30,033 bases of DNA from an uncultured Steroidobacter sp. (GTDB lineage: Bacteria > Pseudomonadota > Gammaproteobacteria > Steroidobacterales > Steroidobacteraceae). The position numbers and the translations under genes were made by a program. Where the stretch lies: positions 1 through 30,033 of the forward strand of contig CAMLEO010000052.1 of assembly GCA_946478975.1 (NCBI GenBank). Reading direction: 5' to 3'. The notes beneath the pieces were generated by a model, which was given only the letters and a program-made list of their open reading frames with translations, had not been told where the DNA came from and ran no database searches. Shown here in pieces: positions 21,564 through 29,153 of this stretch; the stretch's first letter is position 1, and the number at the start of each line of letters is the position of its first letter.

Positions 21564-22997
21564 CTACACGCGCTGCTGCTTCCAGCGCCCGCGTCTGAAC
21601 AGCACCAGCGCCCACAGCGCCAGGGCCGAGAACGACACGGGAATGGAAATGAAGACGCCGGTGGGCCCGAGCCTGAAGTAGTCCGCCAGCAGCCAGGCGA
21701 GCGGAATCTGGCCCAGCCAGTAACAGAAAAAGTTCAGGCGCGTCGGCGTCCAGGTGTCGCCGGCGCCGTTGAACGCGCCTTCCAGGCACATGCCCGCTGC
21801 ATACAATGGAAACGCCAGGCTCACGATCCACAAGGCGCGAATGCCGTGATCGAGCACGCCGGGATCGTTGGTGAACAAGCGCACCAGCGGCCCGGCGAGC
21901 AGCACGAAGACCAGCCCGACGACGCCCAAAAACAGTACGTTGAAGCGGGTCGCAATCCAGATCGACTGCTCGGCGCGCTCGGGTTTGCCGGCACCGAGGT
22001 TCTGGCCGACCAGCGTCGCGCCGGCGTTCGCCAGTCCCCACGCCGGCATCAGTGCAAACATCACGATGCGGATCGCGATGGTGTATCCAGCGAGCGCGAC
22101 GCTGCCGAAACTCGACAGGATCTTCACCAGGCCGACCCAGCTGGTGGTGCCGATCGCCAGTTGCAACATGCCGTTGGTCGCGGTGGCAAGGATCGCGCGA
22201 ATGTCGTCGAAGATCGGCGTCAGGTGGCGCATGCGAACGCGCACCCGGCTGTTGTGCCCGGCCAGGTGCCACAACTGGTACAGCACACCGACGCCGCGAC
22301 CGATGTTGGTGGCGACGGCCGCACCGGTGACGCCGAGTTCAGGGAACGGACCCCAGCCGAAAATGAAACACGGACCGAGCAGAATGTTCAAAGCATTGGC
22401 GAGCCACAGCGTGCGCATGGCCAGCACGGCATCGCCGGCGCCGCGAAAAATCGCGTTGATCAGGAAGATCATGAACACAGTCGCGTTACAGCCGAGCATG
22501 GTGCGCGCGAAGTTGCTGCCGAGCGCGACGACGCTGTCGGTGGCGCCCATCAGCTTCAGGATGTCGGGCGCGAAATAGCCTAAAAACAGGCCCAGCGCCG
22601 CAGAGAACGTGATGCCGATCACGATGATCTGCCCCGCCGCCTGCGACGCGCGTTCGGGATCCTGTTCACCGATTCGCCGCGCGACGATGGCGGTGGCCGC
22701 GAAGGAAATGCCGATGGCGACTGCATACACCAGCGTCATCAGCGATTCAGTCAGGCCGACGACGGCGACCGCATCCGAGCCCAGCCGCGACACCCAGAAC
22801 ACATCGGCGACGGCGAACAGCGACTCCATGATCATTTCCAGAATCATGGGCACGGCCAGCAGTATTACGGCGCGGTTCAGCGGCACCGAGGTGTAATCGA
22901 AGTGCTGTCCTTTGAGCGACAGCCGCACCACCTGCCAGAAGGTCAGGTTGCCGTGCGCGGCGGACGAATCTGTCGTCGCGGGAGTGGAGGCATCCAT
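21564..22997 (-). CDS. MATE family efflux transporter
   Basis: A 477-residue membrane protein with about 12 transmembrane helices in two matching halves. ATG 22997 is chosen because GGTGA lies 8 nt upstream and the extra upstream residues do not look like a transporter. The first half begins LNRAVILLAVPMILEMIMES and VADVFWVSRLGSDAVAVVG, with GISFAATAIVARRIGEQDPE; the second half has PAWGLANAGATLVGQNLGAG (split across two helices). These are standard MATE (MatE) signatures. Members export drugs and other cations in exchange for Na+ or H+. It is transcribed in the same direction as the MFP/RND genes, 186 nt upstream of them, but a palindrome in the gap suggests separate control. It diverges from the PBP7 gene. 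Confidence 0.94.
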   Translation of the reverse strand: MDASTPATTDSSAAHGNLTFWQVVRLSLKGQHFDYTSVPLNRAVILLAVPMILEMIMESLFAVADVFWVSRLGSDAVAVVGLTESLMTLVYAVAIGISFAATAIVARRIGEQDPERASQAAGQIIVIGITFSAALGLFLGYFAPDILKLMGATDSVVALGSNFARTMLGCNATVFMIFLINAIFRGAGDAVLAMRTLWLANALNILLGPCFIFGWGPFPELGVTGAAVATNIGRGVGVLYQLWHLAGHNSRVRVRMRHLTPIFDDIRAILATATNGMLQLAIGTTSWVGLVKILSSFGSVALAGYTIAIRIVMFALMPAWGLANAGATLVGQNLGAGKPERAEQSIWIATRFNVLFLGVVGLVFVLLAGPLVRLFTNDPGVLDHGIRALWIVSLAFPLYAAGMCLEGAFNGAGDTWTPTRLNFFCYWLGQIPLAWLLADYFRLGPTGVFISIPVSFSALALWALVLFRRGRWKQQRV

Positions 22998-23185
22998 GAA
23001 AATGTCACCGGGTTTCGAGGCGCGAGTGCCCGCGCGCCAAAAAGGCGACGATTCTACCGGCGGCAAATATTTTTGCCGCAGTCGCCAACGCCGCAACCAG
23101 GGAAAAACTCACATTCGCAACTGCTGCAAATCGGTTACCTTTGCGCACTCAATGTCATAGCAACAACAGTTGGATTCATCTAGCG

Positions 23186-24061
23186 ATGCGAACTTTTGTC
23201 AGCACGCGCACTTTCCGGGCCCGAACCCTCCTCCTCGCCTTACCCGTTTACCTGCTCGCCACCTTCGCTTCGGCACAGCCGCTGCCGACCGGCAAGCCGC
23301 AGACCAAGTCCGCCTCGGTGCTGGTTGTCGATGAGACCGACTCGACCGTCCTGTTCTCCAGGCAGCCGCAGAAGGTGATGCCGATCGCATCCATCACCAA
23401 GCTGATGACGGCGCTGGTGGTGCTCGAAGGCGGCCAGTCGTTGGAAGAGACGGTGACGATTTCGGCTGAAGATAAGTCTCGCACGATCGGAAATGCCTCC
23501 CGCCTGGCGGTTGGCACCAAGCTCACCCGAGCTGAACTGTTGCACCTGGCGCTCATGTCCTCCGAGAACCGTGCGGCCCAGGCGCTGGGTCGGTCGTATG
23601 ACGGCGGGCTGACTGAGTTCATCAAGGCGATGAATGCCAAGGCCAAGGCGCTCGGCATGAAGAACACGCGCTACGTCGATCCGACCGGCCTGTCTGCCGG
23701 CAATGTCTCGACGGCCGAGGACCTCACCAAGGTTGTCAAGGCTGCGGCCCGCGAGCCGCTGATCGAGGAGTACTCGACCAGCGAGCGGTTGACCGTGACC
23801 GTCGGCCGTCAGCGGCTCGAGTTCCGCAACACCAATCGGCTCACGTCCAAGGACGACTGGGACATCTCCGTTCAGAAGACCGGGTACACGCAGGAAGCCG
23901 GGGAATGCCTGGTCATGCGGACCAACATCAACGACCGGCCTACGGTGATCGTGCTGCTCAACTCGTTTGGGAAGCTGACTCGCATCGCTGATGCTCGTCG
24001 GGTGCGGAAGTGGCTGGAGCATGAGTCGGACGGGTCTCGGTTGGCTCGCGCTGGCAAATAA
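23186..24061 (+). CDS. pbpG: D-alanyl-D-alanine endopeptidase, PBP7-like (serine peptidase S11)
   Basis: A 291-residue periplasmic peptidoglycan hydrolase. ATG 23186 gives a clean signal peptide (FRARTLLLALPVYLLATFASA, cut before QP at residue 31; shown in part). The three penicillin-binding motifs are intact: SITK (Ser69 nucleophile and Lys72), SEN (Ser126-Asn128) and KTG (231-233). The spacing and short length, without the C-terminal domain of PBP5/6, fit the PBP7 (PbpG) subgroup, which cuts D-Ala-mDAP cross-links. It should be inhibited by beta-lactams. It is transcribed away from the MATE gene and is followed by a long region without large genes. The ribosome-binding site is weak. Confidence 0.92.
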   Translation: MRTFVSTRTFRARTLLLALPVYLLATFASAQPLPTGKPQTKSASVLVVDETDSTVLFSRQPQKVMPIASITKLMTALVVLEGGQSLEETVTISAEDKSRTIGNASRLAVGTKLTRAELLHLALMSSENRAAQALGRSYDGGLTEFIKAMNAKAKALGMKNTRYVDPTGLSAGNVSTAEDLTKVVKAAAREPLIEEYSTSERLTVTVGRQRLEFRNTNRLTSKDDWDISVQKTGYTQEAGECLVMRTNINDRPTVIVLLNSFGKLTRIADARRVRKWLEHESDGSRLARAGK

Positions 24062-24081
24062 GAGGCATCGGTAGCTAGCGC

Positions 24082-24238
24082 CGCCGAGGTGGGTGAGGTC
24101 TCTCTCCCCGTCGCCGCGCACCGCCCTTGTCCGCGCTATCGCGCGGACCGTATGCGTTACATCCCTGTAGCTGCTGCTAGGGTCGACATCCCTGTCGAAC
24201 CCAAGCCGCCGGTGAGAGAGACCCCACCCACCTCGCCG
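24082..24238 (+). repeat. structured repeat element, copy 1
   Basis: A 157-nt element that starts 20 nt after the pbpG stop. Its ends form a 25-bp stem with two mismatches (arms 24082-24106 and 24214-24238). Inside are three hairpins: 24129-24148 (GTCCGCGC / GCGCGGAC), 24158-24169 (TAC-ATCCCT-GTA) and 24180-24202 (GGG-TCGAC-ATCCCT-GTCGA-a-CCC). The second and third loops are the same, ATCCCT. Copy 2 at 24448-24607 is inverted and has different stem bases that still pair. It resembles the palindromic intergenic elements with ATCC-loops known from Xanthomonadales-like genomes. No protein is likely from it. Confidence 0.82.
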
Positions 24239-24447
24239 TCGCCCTCAACGTACGCCGGATCTGCGTGCGACGAAGAGTGGCTCTACTCAGCCACTTTATT
24301 AATTACGACGCTTCGCCTGGATCGGAATCGGAATCTTTGCGCGCGTCACCGCAAGGTGCGGTGTCATCAAGAGCTTTGTCACGCGTCAGCGTAAGACGCA
24401 GCGTCGACGAAGAGCTCCGGCGGGGTTTGGTCACGAGCTGACGTTCA
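24239..24447. other. 209-nt spacer between the two repeat copies, with small hairpins
   Basis: No gene is seen. Three small hairpins are visible: 24276-24295 (AGTGGCT / AGCCACT, then TTATT, terminator-like), 24347-24363 (CACCGC / GCGGTG) and 24383-24399 (GCGTC / GACGC). The first could end transcription from pbpG. Confidence 0.45.
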
Positions 24448-24607
24448 GGCGGAGGATGGTGGGTCCTGTGTTCATCCGGCGGCTTGGGTCCAACAGGGAT
24501 GTTGGCCCAGCAGCAACTCCAGGGACGGAACGCATACAGTCCACGCGACAGCGTGGACAAGGGCGGTGCGCGGCGCCGGAGGAACACAGGACCCACCAGC
24601 CTCCGCC
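24448..24607 (-). repeat. structured repeat element, copy 2 (inverted)
   Basis: A 160-nt element in opposite orientation to copy 1. The outer stem has 25 of 26 pairs (arms 24448-24473 and 24582-24607). Its hairpins, read on the minus strand, match copy 1 in place and loop: 24539-24558 (GTCCACGC / GCGTGGAC), 24518-24529 (TCC-GTCCCT-GGA) and 24486-24508 (GGG-CCAAC-ATCCCT-GTTGG-a-CCC). Stem bases differ from copy 1 on both sides so that pairing is kept, while the unpaired parts (for example GCGCACCGCCCTT and CCAAGCCGCCGG) are almost unchanged. Confidence 0.82.
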
Positions 24608-24722
24608 AGCCACGAAGCCTCTTTTCTTAAACCTCAAACACCTCCGCACATCACGAACGCTCCGTTCGCAAAATCCAGTCGTCTCCGCACATTGCGAGAG
24701 CTCCTTTCTCGTAACCCTAAAC
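24600..24722 (+). repeat. three tandem imperfect 41-nt repeats
   Basis: Three units start at 24600, 24641 and 24682, each exactly 41 nt. All share CTCCGC at positions 2-7, CGA at 14-16, CTC at 20-22 and TTC near 25-27; neighbouring units agree at about 25 of 41 bases. Each can form a small hairpin with different stem bases (in unit 2 CGAACG / CGTTCG, in unit 3 CGAGA / TCTCG). The period is not a multiple of three, which argues against coding. The first unit overlaps the end of repeat copy 2. Confidence 0.5.
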
Positions 24723-24755
24723 AACGACGCGACGTTCGCCGGTAACCTTCCGCCA

Positions 24756-24778
24756 CTCGCCGGTGCGAGCGTTTTTTT
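24756..24778 (+). terminator. possible Rho-independent terminator
   Basis: A 5-bp stem CTCGC / GCGAG with a CGGT loop is followed by CGTTTTTTT. The stem is short, but the T-run is the best in this region. It would stop transcripts from the repeat region about 100 nt before the small membrane-protein gene. Confidence 0.5.
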
Positions 24779-24874
24779 CGATAAAACGTTGCAACCCTTT
24801 TCGGCGAGCTCGCGTCTGAACCCACGAACACCGCAATAACGCGGGCTTCGTAAAAGAGATAAAGGAGTTTCGTC

Positions 24875-25030
24875 ATGTACGCAGTCACTCAAGCCACCCA
24901 AGCCACTCAACGCGCGGTTTGCATGTTGGTTTCTGTTGCGATCGTTGCTGTGTCCCTCGCTTTCGGCGCCTACGGCGTGAAGACGATGGAACACCTCGGT
25001 TACAGCGTCACCGTCACGCAGTTGCAGTAA
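24875..25030 (+). CDS. small membrane protein (51 residues), unrecognised
   Basis: A 51-residue protein with a strong ribosome-binding site (AAAGGAG at 24861-24867, 7 nt before ATG). The N-terminus is polar with a short repeat (TQATQATQ). Residues 14-34 form a membrane helix (AVCMLVSVAIVAVSLAFGAYG), and the end is short and polar (TMEHLGYSVTVTQLQ). I do not recognise the family; Thr/Gln-rich small membrane proteins of this sort are seldom annotated. It is followed after 13 nt by another tiny gene with its own good ribosome-binding site, so the pair is likely co-translated. The start codon follows a 100-nt leader after a T-run hairpin. A chance frame is possible, but the ribosome-binding site and helix make it likely real. 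Confidence 0.68.
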   Translation: MYAVTQATQATQRAVCMLVSVAIVAVSLAFGAYGVKTMEHLGYSVTVTQLQ

Positions 25031-25043
25031 GAGGAGCGCCGTC

Positions 25044-25178
25044 ATGCGCTCCGTAGGTTCGACTCCGCTCACCTGCCATGTTTGCAAACGTAACGAATTG
25101 CAACGGGCAGGTGCGCGGACCGGCCGGGAACGGTGCAGCGATTGTGGAAACATTCGCGAGGACCGTGACCTGACCTGA
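25044..25178 (+). CDS. 44-residue four-cysteine zinc-ribbon-like protein
   Basis: A tiny protein with GAGGAG 7 nt before ATG 25044, 13 nt after the stop of the small membrane-protein gene. It has two CxxC pairs, Cys11-Cys14 (TCHVC) and Cys31-Cys34 (RCSDCG), 16 residues apart, the spacing of a compact zinc ribbon. It is rich in Arg and other charged residues (GARTGRERC, NIREDRDLT), which fits nucleic-acid or protein binding. I do not recognise the family. It may regulate or partner the small membrane protein before it. A 9-bp hairpin (25174-25200) covers its stop codon. Zinc binding is inferred from the cysteine pattern only. Confidence 0.68.
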   Translation: MRSVGSTPLTCHVCKRNELQRAGARTGRERCSDCGNIREDRDLT

Positions 25179-25276
25179 TCCTCTCCCTTGCAGGATCAGG
25201 GCTGGAACCCGGCCGGATCTTGCCAGACTCTTCCCAACGCGGCGCACGCCGCCACCCACCAACCACGGGAAGAGTC
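25174..25276 (+). terminator. two hairpins after the small-gene pair
   Basis: First, CCTGATCCT / AGGATCAGG (25174-25182 and 25192-25200) overlaps the stop codon of the zinc-ribbon gene. Second, GACTCTTCCC / GGGAAGAGTC (25226-25235 and 25267-25276) encloses an inner GCGGC-GCAC-GCCGC hairpin at 25239-25252. Neither has a T-run. They may end or stabilise the mRNA of the two small genes. Confidence 0.4.
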
Positions 25277-25308
25277 AGATGTCACAAGCCAAAGTTCGAT
25301 GACCGCGA

Positions 25309-25330
25309 CGTTCGAGGAATATTCCGAACG
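25309..25330. promoter_or_regulatory. palindrome upstream of the glutathione S-transferase gene
   Basis: CGTTC-ga-GGAATATTCC-GAACG combines a perfect 10-bp palindrome with 5-bp flanking arms offset by two bases. It lies about 120 nt before the GST start. It could be an operator; there is no other support. Confidence 0.35.
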
Positions 25331-25451
25331 CCGATAAGTTGCCATTGAATGTCATGGAAAGCTCCTAGGATGCGGCGCGCCAGCGTTGACCAAGAACAAT
25401 AGCGCTGGCGTTTGGTTCATACTCGTCCCGTCCGCCACCGAAGGAGCCGCC

Positions 25452-26084
25452 ATGAGCGAGCTGATCTTTTTTCATTTCCCGCTGTCCCGCGCCCGCATCG
25501 TTCACTGGATGCTCGAAGAGCTCGGCGTGCCGTACACGGTCAAGCTCATCAATCTCGAACGCGGCGAGCACAAGCACCCGGAATTCCTGGCCGTCAATCC
25601 GATGGGCAAGCTGCCAGCGATTCAGCACGGCAGCACGGTGGTCACCGAGGCGGGCGCGATCTGCGCGTATCTCGCCGATGCGTTTCCTGCTGCCAACCTG
25701 GCGCCGTCTCCGACGTCACCCGAGCGAGGCACTTACTATCGTTGGATGTTCTTCGGTTCAGGCTGCGTCGAGCCCGCGGTCACCGATCGTCTGTTCAATC
25801 GTCCGCAGGTGGAGCGGCCGAGCGCACTCGGCTACGGCTCGTATGACGACACGCTCAACGCAGTGGAGAAGGCGCTCGCGCCAGGCCCGTACATTCTCGG
25901 CGATCGCTTCAGCGCGGCGGACGTTTACGTGGGCTCGCAGCTCATGTGGGGCATGAGAATGAAAGCAGTTGAGCCCCGCCCCGCCTTCCAGAAATACACG
26001 CAGATGCTCATGGATCGTCCCGCGTTCAAGCGAGTGCTGGCGCAGAACGATCAATATATGAAACAGCTGCAGCCGCAGGCCTGA
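25452..26084 (+). CDS. glutathione S-transferase family protein
   Basis: A 210-residue cytosolic protein of standard GST length. ATG 25452 has AAGGAG 5 nt upstream. The N-terminal thioredoxin-like domain (1-80) shows FPLSRARIVHWMLEELGVPY, HPEFLAVNPMGKLPAI with the cis-Pro loop, and VVTEAGAICAYLAD, where glutathione binds. The C-terminal helical domain (90-205) has the N-capping/ILGDRFSAADVYVGSQL block common to the superfamily. Ser12 may serve as the activating residue, but the class is not clear; it resembles bacterial beta/theta-like GSTs. Likely role: conjugation or reduction of electrophiles. It ends 4 nt before the convergent LpxO-like gene. Confidence 0.93.
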   Translation: MSELIFFHFPLSRARIVHWMLEELGVPYTVKLINLERGEHKHPEFLAVNPMGKLPAIQHGSTVVTEAGAICAYLADAFPAANLAPSPTSPERGTYYRWMFFGSGCVEPAVTDRLFNRPQVERPSALGYGSYDDTLNAVEKALAPGPYILGDRFSAADVYVGSQLMWGMRMKAVEPRPAFQKYTQMLMDRPAFKRVLAQNDQYMKQLQPQA

Positions 26085-26088
26085 CGCA

Positions 26089-27012
26089 TCAGATCTTCAG
26101 AAAGATCACATAGGCGAGCGCGCCGAGCAGCGTCCACTTCAGCGAGTAGTACGCTGTTCGGTTCCAGGCCTTGATGCGTTTGCCCAGCAATCGGAACTGG
26201 TAGGCGTACGCGAACAGCTTGTTCAGTACGCCGACCTTCTCGCCATCCACGTTCTGCGTTGCCGCCGCGCGCGCCAGCGGCTTGCCCACAAATCGATTCA
26301 GCGCCCGCGCCACGCGGTTCGACAGCGGCCGCTCGACATCGCAGAACAGGATCAAACGTTGCTCCTGGGTCTGGTTCTCGGCGCGGTGGATGTAAGTTTC
26401 ATCGAACACCACCGGCTCGCCGTCCTTCCAGTAATACAACTCGCCGTCGACGACGATGCGGCACTGTTCGGAGTTGGGCGTCGCCAGGCCCAGGTGATAG
26501 CGCAGCGAGCCGGCGAACGGATCGCGATGCGCCACCAGCCTCGCGCCCGGCGGCAGCAACGCAAACATCGCCGCATTCACCGACGGAATGCTGGCGAGCA
26601 GCTGCGATGTCCTGGGGCACATCGCCTGCGCCGACGGCAGGAAGTCGCCGTACCACTTCAGATAGAAACGTTTCCAGCCGGTGCGAAAGAACGAGTTGAA
26701 GCCCAGGTCGTTGTATTTTGCCGCGGCCCGGATGTGCCCTTCGTCGAACAACTGTAACGCTTCGTCACGAATCGTTTGCCAGTTGGCGCGCAGCGGCTCC
26801 AGGTCGGGGAAGTGCTGCAGGTCGATGAACGGCCGGTTTGGCACCGCCGAAAACAAATACATGAGCGCGTTGTACGGCGCCATGATGGTGGAATGATCCA
26901 GCAACTGGCGCGACAAGCGATGCCGGACGCGACCGCGGAAATGAACGTAGGTGCCGCTGATCACGAACGTCAGCAGGAACAGAAAACGCGGCCAATGATA
27001 GAGGTAGGACAT
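26089..27012 (-). CDS. aspartyl/asparaginyl beta-hydroxylase family protein (LpxO-like 2-oxoglutarate dioxygenase)
   Basis: A 307-residue protein. ATG 27012 is chosen because CGGAGAAG lies just upstream and the N-terminal membrane helix (YLYHWPRFLFLLTFVISGTY) starts there. A second hydrophobic segment is at the C-terminus (WTLLGALAYVIFL). The middle has the Fe(II)/2-oxoglutarate fold: His162 and Asp164 in VAHRDPFAGSLRYHLGL, His209 in DETYIHRAEN, and Arg219 in EQRLILFCDV, which would bind 2-oxoglutarate. All metal ligands are present. LpxO hydroxylates the secondary acyl chain of lipid A at the inner membrane; the size and membrane helices fit, but other members of this family act on other substrates. 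It is transcribed from right to left, between the AEH gene and GST. Confidence 0.9.
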   Translation of the reverse strand: MSYLYHWPRFLFLLTFVISGTYVHFRGRVRHRLSRQLLDHSTIMAPYNALMYLFSAVPNRPFIDLQHFPDLEPLRANWQTIRDEALQLFDEGHIRAAAKYNDLGFNSFFRTGWKRFYLKWYGDFLPSAQAMCPRTSQLLASIPSVNAAMFALLPPGARLVAHRDPFAGSLRYHLGLATPNSEQCRIVVDGELYYWKDGEPVVFDETYIHRAENQTQEQRLILFCDVERPLSNRVARALNRFVGKPLARAAATQNVDGEKVGVLNKLFAYAYQFRLLGKRIKAWNRTAYYSLKWTLLGALAYVIFLKI

Positions 27013-27080
27013 AGCTTCTCCGTGTCGAATGCCGACACGTCCTCTCAACGCGCTCCGGCCCAGGGCGCGACAGTAACTCA

Positions 27081-27106
27081 CGCGGCGCTAAAGTTTCAGC
27101 GCCGCG
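27081..27106 (-). terminator. hairpin between the AEH and LpxO-like genes
   Basis: A perfect 9-bp GC-rich stem (CGCGGCGCT / AGCGCCGCG) with an 8-nt loop lies 40 nt after the AEH stop on the minus strand. No T-run follows directly, so it may be partial or act together with Rho. Confidence 0.5.
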
Positions 27107-27145
27107 AAGTCAAACAGTTTTTCCGCAGAGGAAATAATCGACGAA

Positions 27146-29068
27146 TCAATGCGCAGCAATTGGACGTTCGGCCAGCACCGGCAGCGCGATCGCGCTCGCA
27201 GTGCCCGGCGTGCGCCAGATGCGCTGCGTCGCTTTCACGAAGCTGTCGGGCTGCGCGTACATGATGTTCGGCACAAACGTCTGCGGATTGCGATCGTACA
27301 GCGGGAACCAGCTCGACTGGATCTGCACCATGATGCGGTGCCCAGGCAGGAAGGTGTGATTCGCGTGCGGCAGCGGAATCGTATACGCCAGCGGTTCATT
27401 CGCGGCGAGCGGCTGCGGCTTCGAGTAATCGGTGCGATAGCGGCCGCGAAAAATATCCGCCGACAGCATCTGTTGATAACCGCCGAGCTTGGGATTGTCC
27501 GGCATCTCCGCCGGCCACACGTCGATGATCTTGACGACCCAGTCCGAATCGGTGCCGCTGGTGGAAGCAAACAACTTCGCGATCGGCTGACCGGCGAGGC
27601 GCACCGGCTCCTTCAACGGCTCGGTCTGATACACGAGCACGTCGGTGCGCGAGGCCACGTGACGTTGATCCTCGACCAGCCACTCGCCCCAAGTTGAATC
27701 GGGCGAGCTCATCGACAGCACCGGACGCGGGCGATACGGCACCGGCTTGGCCGGATCGGAAATGTACTCGTCGAACTTGTCCGCGCTCGCGGCCGGCGCT
27801 TCGAATCCCAACCGACCGCCGGACAGCAAATACAACGAACGAGGTGCATCGACGGGCGGCCACGCATCATATCGGCGCCATGCGTTCGCACCGGTCTCAT
27901 ACGCGAGCACTCGCGGGGTATTCGGCTGCGGCGCGTCTTTCAAATAATGATCGAGGAACGGTTGCATGACTTCGCGGCGGAACCAGCCCGCGGTGTCACC
28001 TTCGAATTGCAACATGCCGAGCTCGCGGGCATCGCGACGGCCTTGGCCGTGATTCCATGGCCCGAGCACCAGGTGAATGAGCTGGCCATTCGGATCTTTC
28101 GGTGCCAGCGCCTTGAACAACGCCGGGCTGCCGTAGATATCTTCCTGATCGAACAGTCCGCCGACGATCATCATCGGCACCGTCACCGGCTGCTGCGCGA
28201 GCAGCTTGTCGACGGCCTGGTACTGCCACCATTCGTCGTAGCTGGGATGCTCGGCGATGGCGCGCCAGAATCCCAACTGATCGAGACCTCGCGCCTTGGC
28301 GAGCGCACCCGCCGAGCCCGCGCGCAGGAATGTTTCGTAAGTGTCGTACTCGCCCGACCACCATCTGAAGTCGCCGCTGCGAGTGGACTGCTGGCCATAA
28401 ATAAACTCCAGTGCACCGCCCTGACGAAATGCACCGTGATGGAACCAGTCATCGCCCATCCAGCCGTCGATCATGGGCGCGAACGGCACTGCAACCTTCA
28501 ACGCCGGATGCGGATTCACCGTCGACATCACGGTGGTGAAGCCCTCGTACGAACCGCCGATGGTGCCGACGCGGCCGTTGCTCTCGGGCACGTTCTTCAC
28601 CAGCCAGTCGATGGTGTCGTAACAATCGGTGGCGTGATCCACCTTGGTGGGATTCAACGGACCACGCAGCGGGCGCGTCAGCACGTAATCGCCTTCGGAG
28701 CCGAATTTTCCGCGGACATCCTGATACACGATGATGTAACCAGCGGCAGCAATGGTGTCATCCATCTGCGGGACAACCGCCGCCATATGCGAGCTGTTGG
28801 TGCGAGAGACGCGGCCGCCAGCGTTGTACGGCGTGCGAGTCATCATGATCGGCGCGTCGTGCGCGCCCTTCGGAATCAGGATGAAGGTCTTGAGCTTGAC
28901 GCCATCGCGCATCGGAATCATGACTTCCCGCTTGATGAAATCGAACTCGTCCAGCACCGGTGTGAACTTCGCCGGCGTTTCGCTCGGCAGCGTCTTCACC
29001 GGCGCAGCACCGGCCTGCAGGCTCACGCTCAATACTGCGAGCGCGGCGATGAGTCGCATCTGAATCAC
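27146..29068 (-). CDS. alpha-amino acid ester hydrolase / CocE-NonD family acylase (S15-like)
   Basis: A 640-residue secreted serine hydrolase. GTG 29068 is chosen because GGGAG lies 7 nt upstream; ATG 29059 is the other option. Residues 1-21 are a signal peptide (RLIAALAVLSVSLQAGA). The alpha/beta-hydrolase part has the nucleophile Ser173 in GGSYEGFTTV, Asp307 in GLFDQEDIYG and His340 in LGPWNHGQG. These are within one residue of the triad I recall for Xanthomonas alpha-amino acid ester hydrolase. The DGWMGDDWFHHGAFRQ block (201-216) carries the acidic residues that bind the substrate amino group. A C-terminal jelly-roll domain (about 415-630) completes the family layout. Such enzymes act on beta-lactams with a side-chain amino group and on amino acid esters; the natural substrate is uncertain. 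Confidence 0.93.
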   Translation of the reverse strand: MIQMRLIAALAVLSVSLQAGAAPVKTLPSETPAKFTPVLDEFDFIKREVMIPMRDGVKLKTFILIPKGAHDAPIMMTRTPYNAGGRVSRTNSSHMAAVVPQMDDTIAAAGYIIVYQDVRGKFGSEGDYVLTRPLRGPLNPTKVDHATDCYDTIDWLVKNVPESNGRVGTIGGSYEGFTTVMSTVNPHPALKVAVPFAPMIDGWMGDDWFHHGAFRQGGALEFIYGQQSTRSGDFRWWSGEYDTYETFLRAGSAGALAKARGLDQLGFWRAIAEHPSYDEWWQYQAVDKLLAQQPVTVPMMIVGGLFDQEDIYGSPALFKALAPKDPNGQLIHLVLGPWNHGQGRRDARELGMLQFEGDTAGWFRREVMQPFLDHYLKDAPQPNTPRVLAYETGANAWRRYDAWPPVDAPRSLYLLSGGRLGFEAPAASADKFDEYISDPAKPVPYRPRPVLSMSSPDSTWGEWLVEDQRHVASRTDVLVYQTEPLKEPVRLAGQPIAKLFASTSGTDSDWVVKIIDVWPAEMPDNPKLGGYQQMLSADIFRGRYRTDYSKPQPLAANEPLAYTIPLPHANHTFLPGHRIMVQIQSSWFPLYDRNPQTFVPNIMYAQPDSFVKATQRIWRTPGTASAIALPVLAERPIAAH

Positions 29069-29153
29069 GCTGTATCTCCCATCGACAGACGTAGAACCCG
29101 ATCATAACAATCGCTATGATCCGGCGCGTCACCCAAGACGCTTCAAAGCCCGG

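Noticed and set aside
24082..24607. Insertion sequence with terminal inverted repeats
   Set aside because: No transposase frame lies between the copies, and each copy is itself a complete hairpin element.
24600..24722. CRISPR array
   Set aside because: Only three units with about 60 percent identity and no separate conserved repeats and unique spacers; no cas genes.
24456..24839. A 127-codon plus-strand frame across repeat copy 2 and the 41-nt repeats
   Set aside because: It runs through a palindromic element and a tandem array whose period is not a multiple of three, so coding is unlikely.
27947..29107. A 386-codon plus-strand frame opposite the ester hydrolase
   Set aside because: No motifs, and the opposite strand holds a complete catalytic triad and family blocks.
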